NCBI GenBank assembly: GCA_028875125.1
Contig: JAPPGC010000071.1
Coordinates: 1-32,012 of the forward strand
Length of the DNA stretch: 32,012 nucleotides
Source: Bacteroidota bacterium
Lineage (GTDB): Bacteria; Bacteroidota; Rhodothermia; Rhodothermales; Bin80
Reading direction: 5' to 3'
Positions 1 through 9,211 of the stretch are shown one piece after another. The translations under genes and the position numbers were made by a program. Under the pieces are notes generated by a model. That model worked only from the letters and a program-made list of their open reading frames with translations. It ran no database searches and was not told where the DNA came from. Each line of letters opens with the position of its first letter. Within the stretch, counting starts at the first letter, position 1.

Positions 1-1
1 A

Positions 2-43
2 ACTTAAATTCTAATTGTCGCCGACTTAAATTCTAATTGACGC
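2..43. repeat. Two tandem copies of a 16-bp AT-rich motif, 22-bp period
   Basis: The motif acttaaattctaattg occurs at 2-17 and again at 24-39, and both copies are followed by a similar GC-rich tail (tcgccg and acgcta). Short tandem repeats of this kind are found at the ends of some IS21-type insertion sequences, so this may be the tip of an element lying mostly outside the window. Only the repeat itself is seen; no transposase is visible here. Confidence 0.5.
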
Positions 44-171
44 TAGACACAACTGAGGGGCGAGAAAAAAGGAATTGAGGAACACGCACATCCGTGGGTG
101 GGATGCGTGCCTACAATGTTGTGCGTAAGAATGGTATTTGTCAAATTACTAGACTTGACCGGGCCTCTTCA

Positions 172-1479
172 TCATCGCAAGAGGGTCATGGCTCGGGTTA
201 GCACTTCGGCACCTGTTTGCAGGCGATACACGTATGTTCCAGATGGCAGATCCTCGGCACCGAACCGTATTTCATAGCGTCCTGCTGGTTGAACACCATC
301 AACAAGCGTAGACACGTTACGTCCAGTCAGATCGTACACATCCAGTTGAACAGGGCCCGACCGATCCAACGTGTACGCAATTGCTGTAGATGGATTGAAC
401 GGATTCGGGTAGTTTTGCGCGAGGACTACCTCTGTGGGCAATGCATAATTAGAAATGGAAGTTGGCACATCAATCCATTGTGCGCTACTCCACAATGCGA
501 TACGATCAAAACAGTCAGCCGTGGCGAACCGAGACCCGTCGGGAGAGAATCGGACCGAACTAACGTTGCAATCAGTGAAAGGGACAGTAGGCTCAATGGT
601 TGCGACAAGGCTTTCAGTATCCAAGTCCCATAGCCTTACCGTCTCGTCATCAGACCCGGAGATCAACACTTTTCCAGTGTGTAGGAAATCAAGTGAGTTG
701 ATTTCGTCACCGTGGCCTTCAAGTGTCGAAACGAGACTTTCGGATGCCACGTCCCATAGTCTTATTGTCCCCTCATCATACCCGGCGGCCAGCATTGTCC
801 CGTCGTGGGACCAGCGTACGGACTCAGGCCCTTCGAAAGTGCCTTGATTTGCATCTTCAAGGGCGATTATTTCCTGGCCTGTGGCGAGATTCGCCGTCTC
901 CCATACCTTGACTTGCTGACTGCCCACAGCAGCAATCCTTGTCCCATCGGGTGAGAATTGCAGATCCCATACGGCAAAAATTCCGTCGCCGAACTCACTG
1001 GTTGCAACATTTTGCCCGGTGGCTACATCCCACAGCTTAATATCACCGAAGTTGGCGCCAGATACGACCATTGCACCATGGGGTGGCTGAAAGTCCACGG
1101 CGAATACTTGGGAATCATGCCCCGCGAAGGTTGTCACAACTTCCTGCGTGGATGCGTCTCGAACTCGTACGGTTCCGTCAAAGTATCCCTCGACGAACAG
1201 CGTTCCGTCTGGCGAAAAAACCGCAGAGGTGACATGGGCTCCCTCAGCGATACCATAAATCTCATCCCCGGTATCCGTTTCATACACAGCAATCGTCAAT
1301 TCTGTCGGGTCCAGAGCGTTTGATCCGACGAGTAGTCTTTTCCCGTCAGGCGAGAAGTCTACGGACTCAGTACTAAAACCCTGTGTCCGTTCCCATAGCA
1401 ATTGGGCGTTTGAGGAAAGAGGGCAGAGTGATACGGTAAGGACTACTAATGGGGCGAATGAAAGATATTTCACACGCAT
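172..1479 (-). CDS. Secreted WD40-repeat beta-propeller protein with T9SS C-terminal sorting domain
   Basis: The product (435 aa from the chosen start) is probably exported and then secreted or surface-anchored by the type IX secretion system. It begins with a typical signal peptide (MRVKYLSFAPLVVLTVSL, cleavage after SSNAQ). About seven WD40 blades follow, each with a FSPDG-like strand and an LWD/VWE ending, enough for one propeller. The last ~85 residues are a Por/T9SS type A sorting domain: NYPNPFNPST, YDLTGR and SGTYVYRL are visible. An upstream start at 1533 adds 18 residues that would bury the signal peptide, so the ATG at 1479 is preferred. No strong Shine-Dalgarno precedes it, as is usual in Bacteroidota. 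The ligand is unknown; WD40 propellers bind proteins or peptides. It is read alone, in the same direction as the gene upstream. Confidence 0.9.
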   Translation of the reverse strand: MRVKYLSFAPLVVLTVSLCPLSSNAQLLWERTQGFSTESVDFSPDGKRLLVGSNALDPTELTIAVYETDTGDEIYGIAEGAHVTSAVFSPDGTLFVEGYFDGTVRVRDASTQEVVTTFAGHDSQVFAVDFQPPHGAMVVSGANFGDIKLWDVATGQNVATSEFGDGIFAVWDLQFSPDGTRIAAVGSQQVKVWETANLATGQEIIALEDANQGTFEGPESVRWSHDGTMLAAGYDEGTIRLWDVASESLVSTLEGHGDEINSLDFLHTGKVLISGSDDETVRLWDLDTESLVATIEPTVPFTDCNVSSVRFSPDGSRFATADCFDRIALWSSAQWIDVPTSISNYALPTEVVLAQNYPNPFNPSTAIAYTLDRSGPVQLDVYDLTGRNVSTLVDGVQPAGRYEIRFGAEDLPSGTYVYRLQTGAEVLTRAMTLLR

Positions 1480-1675
1480 TTTATCTTGGCAAGAGTGATG
1501 GTCAGGAAGCCACGAAGAGGCCGAAACCACCAAGGAGGCTTTGTTGATATTGCTGCCGTATTCAGCTTACAACCTCGTCTGAGTACAACAAGTAACTGGT
1601 AATGTCAAGTGTATAAGCCACTAGATTTTCACTAAACCTCTGCACATTGTGAACAACGAGTCTGAGGTCCTGCAA

Positions 1676-2689
1676 CTACCACCATGACAACCAGGGTGCA
1701 TCACGCAGATAGGTGATACTCAGGCTCATCGGCGCCACGTAACGATCCGACATTACAGGTTCGCCATTTTCAAAATCGAAATCGTAGTCGAAATAATATT
1801 CATCATGTGACAATTTGGAGAAGGGCAGAGTGAGCCGGAGTTCTAACGCGAGCCTATTTCGGTTGAAGCGCAGCACTTCAAGTCCTACTGCACCGAAGAC
1901 CCCGATCCCAGTTCCATCTTGCTCAAACTCATCGGACCGTGTCCCGAACAACATAGATGCTCCGCCGCTGATCCAAGGTGCTATGGCCTTGTCGTTCAGG
2001 AAGTATCTTCCACCGATCGTGATCGTCCCATACTGGAACCGGCTCTCCTCTTTTTCATTGTTCGCAAAAAGAAAGTCGGCGAAGATTCCAAATCGTGGTG
2101 TTTCATAGTGCCACCCCAGCAAGAAGCCGGGAGCTGGCGTGGCATTTTCTCCTGGTGCAACCGCGGCGACCAGCCCCAATGCCCACAAACTAATGTCAGC
2201 CGCCAGATCTTCCGCGATCAAAGTTTCCATCGTAGCCGTGGATTCTACCGTTTCTTCACTTTCCAAGGCTAGCGCCAGCCGTCCGGCAGCGTCGAAAGCC
2301 TCTTCGATTGAGGCCAGTCTGACCTGTCGCTCTCGAATAATCGTGCCTAATGGAACTTCGTGGCTTACTCTCAGCAACACCGCTTCCCCAAGGAAGTGTA
2401 CCCCCACGCGGTAGACGTTTGCTGTATCGGGAACCTCGTATACCGGCTCTCCTACATCAATGCCCCTACTTCGCAGTGCCTGGCAAACCAATAGTGCCGA
2501 CGTCTGGGCATCCGGTTCCGCTATATTGAAGGGATTATGAATCAGACAACTGGCCCGAGTCGTATCTGCCCGCGCAGCCGAGGGCTCCGGGGTGTCGTCC
2601 TGGGCAAATATCGGCTCTGAAGCGATCGCGATCCATGCCACGATAAACGCGATCCTGCCTAGGTGACAGACCAAATTACGGCCGCGCAT
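1676..2689 (-). CDS. Signal-peptide protein with predicted outer-membrane beta-barrel C-terminus
   Basis: This 337-aa protein is not recognised by name. A signal peptide (MRGRNLVCHLGRIAFIVAWI, cleavage after IFAQ) starts at the ATG at 2689. A longer reading from 2848 is open but places 53 charged residues before the signal peptide, so it is rejected. Residues ~35-165 form a soluble alpha/beta segment with two cysteines and resemble, only loosely, TolB-N-like or caspase-like periplasmic domains. From ~170 on there are alternating aromatic/hydrophobic strands separated by turns (GFLLGWHYE, FGIFADFLF, TITIGGRYF, GGASMLFG, ending APWLSWW), typical of a small outer-membrane barrel with an aromatic C-terminus. 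It probably sits in the outer membrane; substrate unknown. Confidence 0.65.
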   Translation of the reverse strand: MRGRNLVCHLGRIAFIVAWIAIASEPIFAQDDTPEPSAARADTTRASCLIHNPFNIAEPDAQTSALLVCQALRSRGIDVGEPVYEVPDTANVYRVGVHFLGEAVLLRVSHEVPLGTIIRERQVRLASIEEAFDAAGRLALALESEETVESTATMETLIAEDLAADISLWALGLVAAVAPGENATPAPGFLLGWHYETPRFGIFADFLFANNEKEESRFQYGTITIGGRYFLNDKAIAPWISGGASMLFGTRSDEFEQDGTGIGVFGAVGLEVLRFNRNRLALELRLTLPFSKLSHDEYYFDYDFDFENGEPVMSDRYVAPMSLSITYLRDAPWLSWW

Positions 2690-3489
2690 TATGTGTGTCT
2701 TCGCCGCATGCCTGGCTGACGCTATTGTCTTAGGAGGCTGAATGAAAAATGCGGGGCTGATCATAACGACACCGTGTGTTTGGTTTGAGTTTCGGCTGTG
2801 ATTTGGTACACCACGGTTAACCGATTTGTTCTGGGAAGCACGTAGCATTCACTCCCTCTTGCTTCCTGAGCAAGTCGGCTTACAGCAGTAACCGATATGC
2901 TGAGTCTTGTGGTGAGCTCTATGCTGCTCTCGCACCCCTATATACAGAAATTTTCACACTTTTGCTGGAGTTCACCCGGCTGGTTATTCCGTTAACGAAT
3001 GTTCTGGAGGTGCTGTCTATTGAACTCTGCTCTCGGACTGTCGCGATGCCTGCGCCGGTTGAATTCCTCGGCTGCTCCCGTACCCCCACACTCTCCTTCA
3101 AGCAGGGTCTCCAGTTCGCCCAGTTCTTCTCTCGAAATATCCCGCGGATATCTCTTACGTGTGGTAAAAGCAATCTATTTGTGGCAGCTCAACGTAAATA
3201 CCCGTAAACGCCAGGACTGAGCATACGTCCGACATTCAGTAGTGGGAGAGTTTGGCTTGTTCCTCTGGGAATTCGGGGGCATACAACAGTTCGTGAATCC
3301 ACAGAAGGCTCAGTGCTGAAGGACTAGGTATTCTCCTCCAACGGGCTGGAATTGGGATGTGAAATTTCCTATTGAAGGGACAAGTGGCGTTGATTGGGAT
3401 TGTGATAGGGGTCATAGCCCTGTTCTGGGAGTGCTGTTGGCGTCGTCTCCCACGCCTCGAAGTGTTGATTCTGTAAAGGGAGACAGGAT
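2690..3489. other. About 800 bp without a convincing gene; possible ORF remnants
   Basis: No full-length gene is visible between the barrel-protein start and the LptF/G-like stop. Two weak items stand out. On the minus strand, 3174-2992 is an open frame without a standard start that reads protein-like (RYPRDISREELGELETLLEG) and may be the remnant of a lost gene. On the plus strand, 3372-3476 could encode a 34-residue single-helix peptide from a TTG start (VALIGIVIGVIALFW). Other open frames here have low-complexity P/R/S-rich translations typical of non-coding DNA. Confidence 0.35.
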
Positions 3490-5025
3490 TCACCTTTGAG
3501 ACGGCCTGCTACCTGATGCGTAAATTCCGTCCATTGCATTTTTAGCCGTTTTTGCGGGAAGACGCCTTGATAAGAATTTGCCGGTGGAGCGTGGTCGAGC
3601 ACGCATGTCAAGCGCCACCCTTATGAAGAGCCAGATCCCGACTATACCAATGACGATGTTTGCGCACCACATGCCAATCCAGGGGCTGAGCAGTCCCCGG
3701 TCTGCCAACTTTTCTCCTTGAACCAGCGTGACCCAATAGAAGAGAAAAATGCCGACTGCCACCATTCCGGCTGTTCCAAGACCACCCCGGCGGATACTCA
3801 ATCCAAGTGGTATGCCAATAAGGACGAAAATGAAGCATGCGACGGAAATCGAATACTTCTTGTGAATTTCGACCTTATAGCGGTTGATGGCCGATGCAGT
3901 ACGCTCCAGGTTCCTGCCTTTACCGCCAATAGAGCTTCGTGCATCTCGACTGTAATCCCGTGCGCGCTGGTAGGTACGCTTCATTTGATCTTCGGTCAAA
4001 CCATCCAGAATGGGGCGGGGTGCAATTGTTTGCTGCGTAGGATTATCGTCAAAATCTGAAGTGGCAAATGATTCAGTGCGCAGCCATTCCAAGGGGCCGC
4101 TAGGAGAATCATCCGTAGACATCACGTCAGGTTCCTGTTCAGGGGGAGGCACCGGCATACTGCTGCGTAGCTCAGCTTCCTGTTCTGACAGTCGGATCTC
4201 GAGAGAATCCACGATGCGGAGCATGCGGTCCATAGGGGTTGAGCGATCTGATCGATATCCAGTGGACGGATCGCGCACCTGAAACCCAAGCTCACTGAGG
4301 TCTAGGCGCAATTGGAGGCGTTCAAAGGCAAGTTTTTCATATCGCTCAGTCCCTCGTGCATCGGATCGCCGCGTGAGCCGGTGCATTTCGCCATCACTCA
4401 AAATGAGATTGACCGTGTTCCCAAGTGGGACCAGTTCTCCCCTGCTTGCCCGGATGGTTGCGCCATTGACACCTCCTTGCGTGTAGTCGTAGATAAGGAT
4501 GTCTTGGAGAAGGTTGCCATTCCGCTCTCCGACCAGAATGCTGTAATCATCAATCTCCTGGTAGAACACACCAGGTTCCAAGCTGAATCCTGGTCGAGCG
4601 GTGCGGATCGTCTCCCACATATTGCGTGCTCTGAAGTTTGATTCCGGCAGCAACACATTGTTAAAGTATACCATACCCCAGGTGAGGAGGATGGCGGCAA
4701 CAAATACCGGCCAGGTCAGCCCCCAAAGCGTAATACCGCAATTACGTATAACCACCCATGTACGCGATTCAGCCAGCGAGCCGAAAACCATCAGAGAAGT
4801 CAGAAGTGCCGCCATCGGTACAGACAAGACCACCATATAGGCCAGGTTGTAGGCGATGAGCTCCAATACGATTGCAAATGGCAAGTCGCGCCCCGTCAGT
4901 TCCGGCAGAAACTTGATGAGGAACTGCATTAACAGCAAAAAAAGCAGCACCCCCAACCAACCCAGCAATGGACCGGGAAGCTGACGCAGGACCATACGAT
5001 GAATAATATTGGGAAACATATTCAC
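3490..5025 (-). CDS. LptF/LptG-family lipopolysaccharide export permease (YjgP/YjgQ)
   Basis: Inner-membrane permease half of the LptBFG ABC transporter, which extracts LPS and passes it to the periplasmic Lpt bridge. The 511-aa protein has the family layout: three N-terminal membrane helices (residues ~10-115, with PGPLLGWLGVLLFLLLMQF and LSVPMAALLTSLMVFGSLAESR), a long periplasmic beta-jellyroll (~120-260), and three C-terminal helices (~385-475, VACFIFVLIGIPLGLSIRRGG). LPMA/LTSLMVFG and the IPLG...RRGG segment are family hallmarks. It is longer than the usual ~360-400 aa because of a polar, proline/acid-rich insert around 265-345 that carries PPPEQEPD. The gene stands alone, divergent from the DUF2723 gene across 263 bp. 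LptF and LptG cannot be told apart from this sequence. Confidence 0.88.
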   Translation of the reverse strand: MNMFPNIIHRMVLRQLPGPLLGWLGVLLFLLLMQFLIKFLPELTGRDLPFAIVLELIAYNLAYMVVLSVPMAALLTSLMVFGSLAESRTWVVIRNCGITLWGLTWPVFVAAILLTWGMVYFNNVLLPESNFRARNMWETIRTARPGFSLEPGVFYQEIDDYSILVGERNGNLLQDILIYDYTQGGVNGATIRASRGELVPLGNTVNLILSDGEMHRLTRRSDARGTERYEKLAFERLQLRLDLSELGFQVRDPSTGYRSDRSTPMDRMLRIVDSLEIRLSEQEAELRSSMPVPPPEQEPDVMSTDDSPSGPLEWLRTESFATSDFDDNPTQQTIAPRPILDGLTEDQMKRTYQRARDYSRDARSSIGGKGRNLERTASAINRYKVEIHKKYSISVACFIFVLIGIPLGLSIRRGGLGTAGMVAVGIFLFYWVTLVQGEKLADRGLLSPWIGMWCANIVIGIVGIWLFIRVALDMRARPRSTGKFLSRRLPAKTAKNAMDGIYASGSRPSQR

Positions 5026-5288
5026 GTTAAAAGTCCAGACTTGCTAGTGCAGAGCCAGGCACGTTGATTTCCGAAACTACAAATTTCTGACTGTCCAGTT
5101 ATTCCGTACTCTGATCCTAGCTGTACAGGCATCTTAGGAACATTCGGCAGTGCACTCACAGCATGGCTAGCCACATATTCGGACTGTAAACTGTCGACAA
5201 TCCATCTTCGATTCCCGATCCGGCAACACGCGTTCCAGTCCGTAGTTACACTGATTCCGTTTTTACGTTCATCCATGGCCGTTATAAT

Positions 5289-8240
5289 ATGAAAACCAAG
5301 GATGCAGACCTATTTGTATCTATTGGAGTATTTGCGTATGCGTTGGTACTGTACCTACTGACTGTTGCCCCCACGGCGAGTTTCTGGGATGCAGGAGAGT
5401 TTATCGCGATTGCGCATGGACTGCAGGTATCACATCCTCCAGGGGCCCCCTTCTATATGTTGGTCGGGCGGCTTTTCTCCATGTTTGTTCCATCAGATTT
5501 GATTGCATTGTCGGTCAATCTGGTTTCGGTGTTTTCCAGTGCATTCACGATACTGCTCACGTATTGGATCATCGTTCGATTGCTTCGGGAGTTCAGTCCA
5601 GACACGCGTGAAGGAAATAGCGGTCTTGTATCGGCCACTTTTCTTCAGCGATTCGGTGGCGTGGTCGGGGCCTGCACGTTTGCAGTAACCGATTCATTCT
5701 GGTTCAATGCAGTGGAGGCGGAAGTGTATGCGATGTCTATGCTCTTTACCGCACTCGTAGTGTGGCTGATCATGAAATGGAGCGAGCTTGCGCGGGAAGA
5801 ACTCGCCAATACCCGTGATCGCCTGGGATTAGGGGCCAACCGGATACTTGTATTAGTGGCCTATTTGTTTGGATTGGCCATTGGTGTGCACCTCTTGAGT
5901 TTACTGGCACTCTTTTTTATTGCACTGATCTTCTTTTTTGTCGAGTACGATCGCAAGGAATGGGATGTTCAGGGACAGCCGGGATGGAAGTCGAGAAAGC
6001 GCTGGCAGGCTATTCTGCTAACACTCGTGGTGGCGTCCGTTGGATTTCTTGTCATTTACCCGGGAATCATACAAAAACTGCCGGGTTTCGCAGGACAAGT
6101 CGGACAACCGTTGATCGTGTTGCTGCTGGTGGCTCTTGGAGTTATTGCAGCTGTGTGGATAACACATACGCGGCAAAAACAGACCGCAAACCTTGTTGCA
6201 GTCTGTCTGCTTATGGTGCTGATCGGCTACTCCAGTTATGCAGTCATCTTTATTCGCAGCGCAGCTGATCCGCCCATTGATGAAAATGATCCCGAGACTC
6301 CGGAAGCAATCGTATCCTATCTGGAGCGTGAGCAGTACGGCGAAACTCCCATTTTGACTGGACCAAGCTTCAATAATGCGACCGGTGGTGTCGACCCAAA
6401 CGACGAAAAACTGTTTCCCCGACGATATTCACCCGCGCCGCAGCATTTAAATGTTTATCGGCGCTACAGCTCCGACATGGAGTTCTTCTGGAAGTATCAG
6501 TTGGGGCATATGTATCTGCGTTATTTTCTATGGAATTTCTCGGGTCGGGAGAGTGATGTTGAAGGAGCGCGGCCCATAACGGGACTCACGTTTATTGAGG
6601 GTCCAAACGAAACACTTCAGCAGTCTCCCAGCGAAAAAGCAAGTCGCAACAGATACTTTGCGCTGCCACTGCTACTGGGTTTCTTTGGAATGTTTTATCA
6701 CTTCCGCAGGGACTGGCGGCGGGCGTTCAGCGTGTTGATCCTGTTTTTGGTCACCGGTGTGGGGATCATTCTCTATCTGAATCAGACACCGATACAGCCC
6801 CGAGAACGGGATTATTCGTATGTCGCGAGCTTTTTTGCTTTCAGCCTGTGGATTGGAATTGGAGCCAGTGGGTTTCTCCGCCTTGTACAGGACGCAATAG
6901 GTAACGCGTTCCGCAACCTAAGCTGGATTGTTGCTGCGATAATATTCTTGGCCGTTCCCGGTTGGATGGCCATAGAAAATTATGACGACCATGATCGGTC
7001 CGGTCGTTACATTGCGCCCGATTACGCGCATAATATGCTGATGAGTGTTGCACAGGATGGGATCCTGTTCACGAATGGTGACAATGACACCTTTCCTCTC
7101 TGGTATGCGCAGGAAGTTGAAGGTGTTCGAAGGGATGTACGCGTTGCAAACCTCTCATTGCTGAATACACCGTGGTACGTTCGGCAACTCAAGAACCAGT
7201 GGTCGCGGGAATCATCGCCTTTACCAATAAGTATGTCTGAAAGAGACATAGACGATCTAGGTGCCAGTCTATGGGAGCCGAGAACAATACAGTTTCCTGT
7301 TGACACAGCGCTCTTTTCCGAGGAATCAGAAGTGTTCGGCGGCCAGGCTGACCGTAGCATGATTGACAGCTCAATGACCTGGACATTAAGTGGTCGGCCA
7401 TTCGGTACGGATCCGCAGACTGGCGAGACAAGATATCTCCTGTATGGGGCAGACTGGGCTGCGCTGAATATCATTGCCGGAGCAGCAGCTGACGGATGGA
7501 AACGTCCAGTGTACTTTGCTGTAACCGTGGCGCCAGATGGACGCCTGGATTTGCAAAATTATTTTCAGTCCGAAGGAAAGGCGCTACGCGTCGTTCCGAT
7601 ACATCACGAGGATTCTCAAGGACGGGTTGAGCTTGGTGTAACCCCGGAGCGGTTGAAAACTTTCAGGTTCAGGAACCTGAATAACCCCAAGGTTTACTAT
7701 GATTCGAATATTCGGAATATGGTGGACAACTACAGGAATATCTTTGCGCAGACGGCGTTAGCGTTAATTGGGGACGGCCAAGTGGAGGAGGGCATTGCCC
7801 TCATGGACGGATTGCAGGAAGAAATTCCGTTTACTACGATCCCGGGAGACTTTGCTTCCTTCATGTACGTTTCACGGGTTTATGAACAGGCAGGTGATTA
7901 CAATAGGGCCTTGCACACCCTTCAGTATGCCGAACCCCTCGTCAGACACCGACTGAGATCAACCAATAATTCGCAAAGTATGAATGAGATGAACTTCGCT
8001 TTGGTGGACGCAATACGAAGAGCATACGTACTGGCGCAGGATTATGAGGGGGCCGCAACGTTTGAGAACAACATTCGTAAAGATTTCGGGGAGGAGGCAA
8101 CTGTTACCGCTGATGAAATGCGTGCGTTGATGATGGGGCTGCCGCAAGGAACCATTTTTGACAGCTCGGGGAATGTAGTAGGGATATCACCACCGGATTC
8201 CGCCGGACAGGACTCGGGAGTTCAAGACGAAATTCAGTAG
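5289..8240 (+). CDS. DUF2723 (TMEM260-like) polytopic membrane protein, putative GT-C glycosyltransferase
   Basis: 983-aa inner-membrane protein of the DUF2723 family, which is common in Bacteroidota. Members have a GT-C fold related to protein O-mannosyltransferases; a sugar-transfer role here is inferred from family only. The first extracytoplasmic loop shows the family motif (APTASFWDAGEFI, D34 and E37, then SHPPGAP at 48-54), with D34 the likely catalytic acid. About twelve hydrophobic helices span 10-560, with long loops near 325-415. The remaining ~400 residues are soluble and end in TPR-like helices (FMYVSRVYEQAGDYNRALHTL) and a polar tail. The start is the only ATG near the beginning of the conserved helix. 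It probably heads a short operon with the unknown gene at 8269 and ybeY. Confidence 0.9.
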   Translation: MKTKDADLFVSIGVFAYALVLYLLTVAPTASFWDAGEFIAIAHGLQVSHPPGAPFYMLVGRLFSMFVPSDLIALSVNLVSVFSSAFTILLTYWIIVRLLREFSPDTREGNSGLVSATFLQRFGGVVGACTFAVTDSFWFNAVEAEVYAMSMLFTALVVWLIMKWSELAREELANTRDRLGLGANRILVLVAYLFGLAIGVHLLSLLALFFIALIFFFVEYDRKEWDVQGQPGWKSRKRWQAILLTLVVASVGFLVIYPGIIQKLPGFAGQVGQPLIVLLLVALGVIAAVWITHTRQKQTANLVAVCLLMVLIGYSSYAVIFIRSAADPPIDENDPETPEAIVSYLEREQYGETPILTGPSFNNATGGVDPNDEKLFPRRYSPAPQHLNVYRRYSSDMEFFWKYQLGHMYLRYFLWNFSGRESDVEGARPITGLTFIEGPNETLQQSPSEKASRNRYFALPLLLGFFGMFYHFRRDWRRAFSVLILFLVTGVGIILYLNQTPIQPRERDYSYVASFFAFSLWIGIGASGFLRLVQDAIGNAFRNLSWIVAAIIFLAVPGWMAIENYDDHDRSGRYIAPDYAHNMLMSVAQDGILFTNGDNDTFPLWYAQEVEGVRRDVRVANLSLLNTPWYVRQLKNQWSRESSPLPISMSERDIDDLGASLWEPRTIQFPVDTALFSEESEVFGGQADRSMIDSSMTWTLSGRPFGTDPQTGETRYLLYGADWAALNIIAGAAADGWKRPVYFAVTVAPDGRLDLQNYFQSEGKALRVVPIHHEDSQGRVELGVTPERLKTFRFRNLNNPKVYYDSNIRNMVDNYRNIFAQTALALIGDGQVEEGIALMDGLQEEIPFTTIPGDFASFMYVSRVYEQAGDYNRALHTLQYAEPLVRHRLRSTNNSQSMNEMNFALVDAIRRAYVLAQDYEGAATFENNIRKDFGEEATVTADEMRALMMGLPQGTIFDSSGNVVGISPPDSAGQDSGVQDEIQ

Positions 8241-8268
8241 CTGAGGATCAGATCAACTGGTATCAATA

Positions 8269-8751
8269 ATGGCGTTTCAGTTTCAGGAGAACGACTTTAA
8301 ACGGATCGGCCGTGCACTGGGCGCAGCACCCATACGACAGGACCAGATTGTATGCTACGAGGTCACGAATGAAGAGCTCGGCCAGACCATCAAGCTGGAG
8401 ATCTCAATAGATGTCGAATTTCCAGGGGAACTCAAGGGTGAAATTTCCGGCCACATTGTGACCGCCGACACGGTGAGTGGACAGCTTCATCTGGTCGGAT
8501 GCACAGGCCTTGTCGCCGAAGAGGAGTTCCAGGAAGTAATCTTCTATGCGAAGGGAGACAATGTCGTGAACGCGCTTATTGTGCAGGCCACAGCTTGGTG
8601 CCAGTTTTATGCGAATTATGACCGGCGTCTGCTGGATATGGACTACACCAAGATGCCCCGGCAGATCTCAAACAGTGTGATTTCTTTCCTGATGGCTGAG
8701 GGGGCTTTGGAAGGTTTCACGTTCGACGATGAGGATGGAAACCCCGCCTGA
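8269..8751 (+). CDS. Conserved-looking hypothetical protein, 160 aa
   Basis: I do not recognise this protein. It is soluble, acidic, has no signal peptide or membrane helix, and carries three spaced cysteines without a metal-binding arrangement. The first ~90 residues alternate beta-rich segments (KLEISIDVEF, GEISGHIVT, GQLHLVGCTG); the rest is helical (NALIVQATAWCQFYANYD). It starts 28 bp after the DUF2723 stop and overlaps the start of ybeY by 23 bp, so the three are probably co-transcribed and translationally coupled. The overlap supports it being a real gene; context suggests a housekeeping rather than accessory role. Confidence 0.75.
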   Translation: MAFQFQENDFKRIGRALGAAPIRQDQIVCYEVTNEELGQTIKLEISIDVEFPGELKGEISGHIVTADTVSGQLHLVGCTGLVAEEEFQEVIFYAKGDNVVNALIVQATAWCQFYANYDRRLLDMDYTKMPRQISNSVISFLMAEGALEGFTFDDEDGNPA

Positions 8752-9211
8752 TCAATGGCCCGATCTGACCGCAGACGCGCCGGAAGGTGAGGTATCAGTC
8801 ACTGTTGCGCACCAGGAGCTTGACTTTGATCTGAATCTCATAGAGCATCTAGTGTCCCGGGTGGCGGAGGGGGAAGATCAACGAATCCGGCAACTGGAAA
8901 TCACCCTCATGACTGCTGAACAGTTGCGTGAACTGAACAGGTCGTGGAGGGAAGCAGATTATGACACTGATGTTTTGAGTTTTTCGCTCAGTGACGGAAA
9001 GGCGCTGGACGGCGAGATCTACGTGAGCCTGGATTTTGCGCGAACCCACTGTCATACTTATGGGGCAACCTATACCGAAGAGGTCTGTCGATACATCGTG
9101 CACGGCATGCTTCACCTTCTGGGGTATGAAGACGATACCGTCAGAGGTGCGCGAACCATGCGCAGAAAAGAAGATCAGTATCTCCGCAGTGCAGGGGTTA
9201 GCGGTACCTGA
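8729..9211 (+). CDS. ybeY: Endoribonuclease YbeY (rRNA maturation factor)
   Basis: Single-strand metallo-endoribonuclease needed for 16S rRNA 3'-end maturation and ribosome quality control in the cytoplasm. The 160-aa length is usual. Hallmarks are DVLSFSL (81-87) and the metal site HGMLHLLGYEDD (H125, H129). The third His of the textbook HGxLHLxGYDH motif is replaced by an acidic residue (D135 region), a form I recall from Bacteroidota YbeY, so it is probably still active. ATG codons at 8729 and 8735 are both possible starts. The 3' end overlaps the convergent DoxX-like gene by 14 bp. The upstream overlap with the 8269 gene points to coupling. Confidence 0.93.
   Translation: MRMETPPDQWPDLTADAPEGEVSVTVAHQELDFDLNLIEHLVSRVAEGEDQRIRQLEITLMTAEQLRELNRSWREADYDTDVLSFSLSDGKALDGEIYVSLDFARTHCHTYGATYTEEVCRYIVHGMLHLLGYEDDTVRGARTMRRKEDQYLRSAGVSGT

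Noticed and set aside
5022-5276. 84-residue minus-strand frame between the LptF/G-like and DUF2723 genes
   Set aside because: Its sequence is not protein-like, and it lies where divergent promoters are expected.
5283-5288. TATAAT directly before the DUF2723 start codon
   Set aside because: It touches the ATG, so it cannot serve as the -10 box for this gene; chance match.
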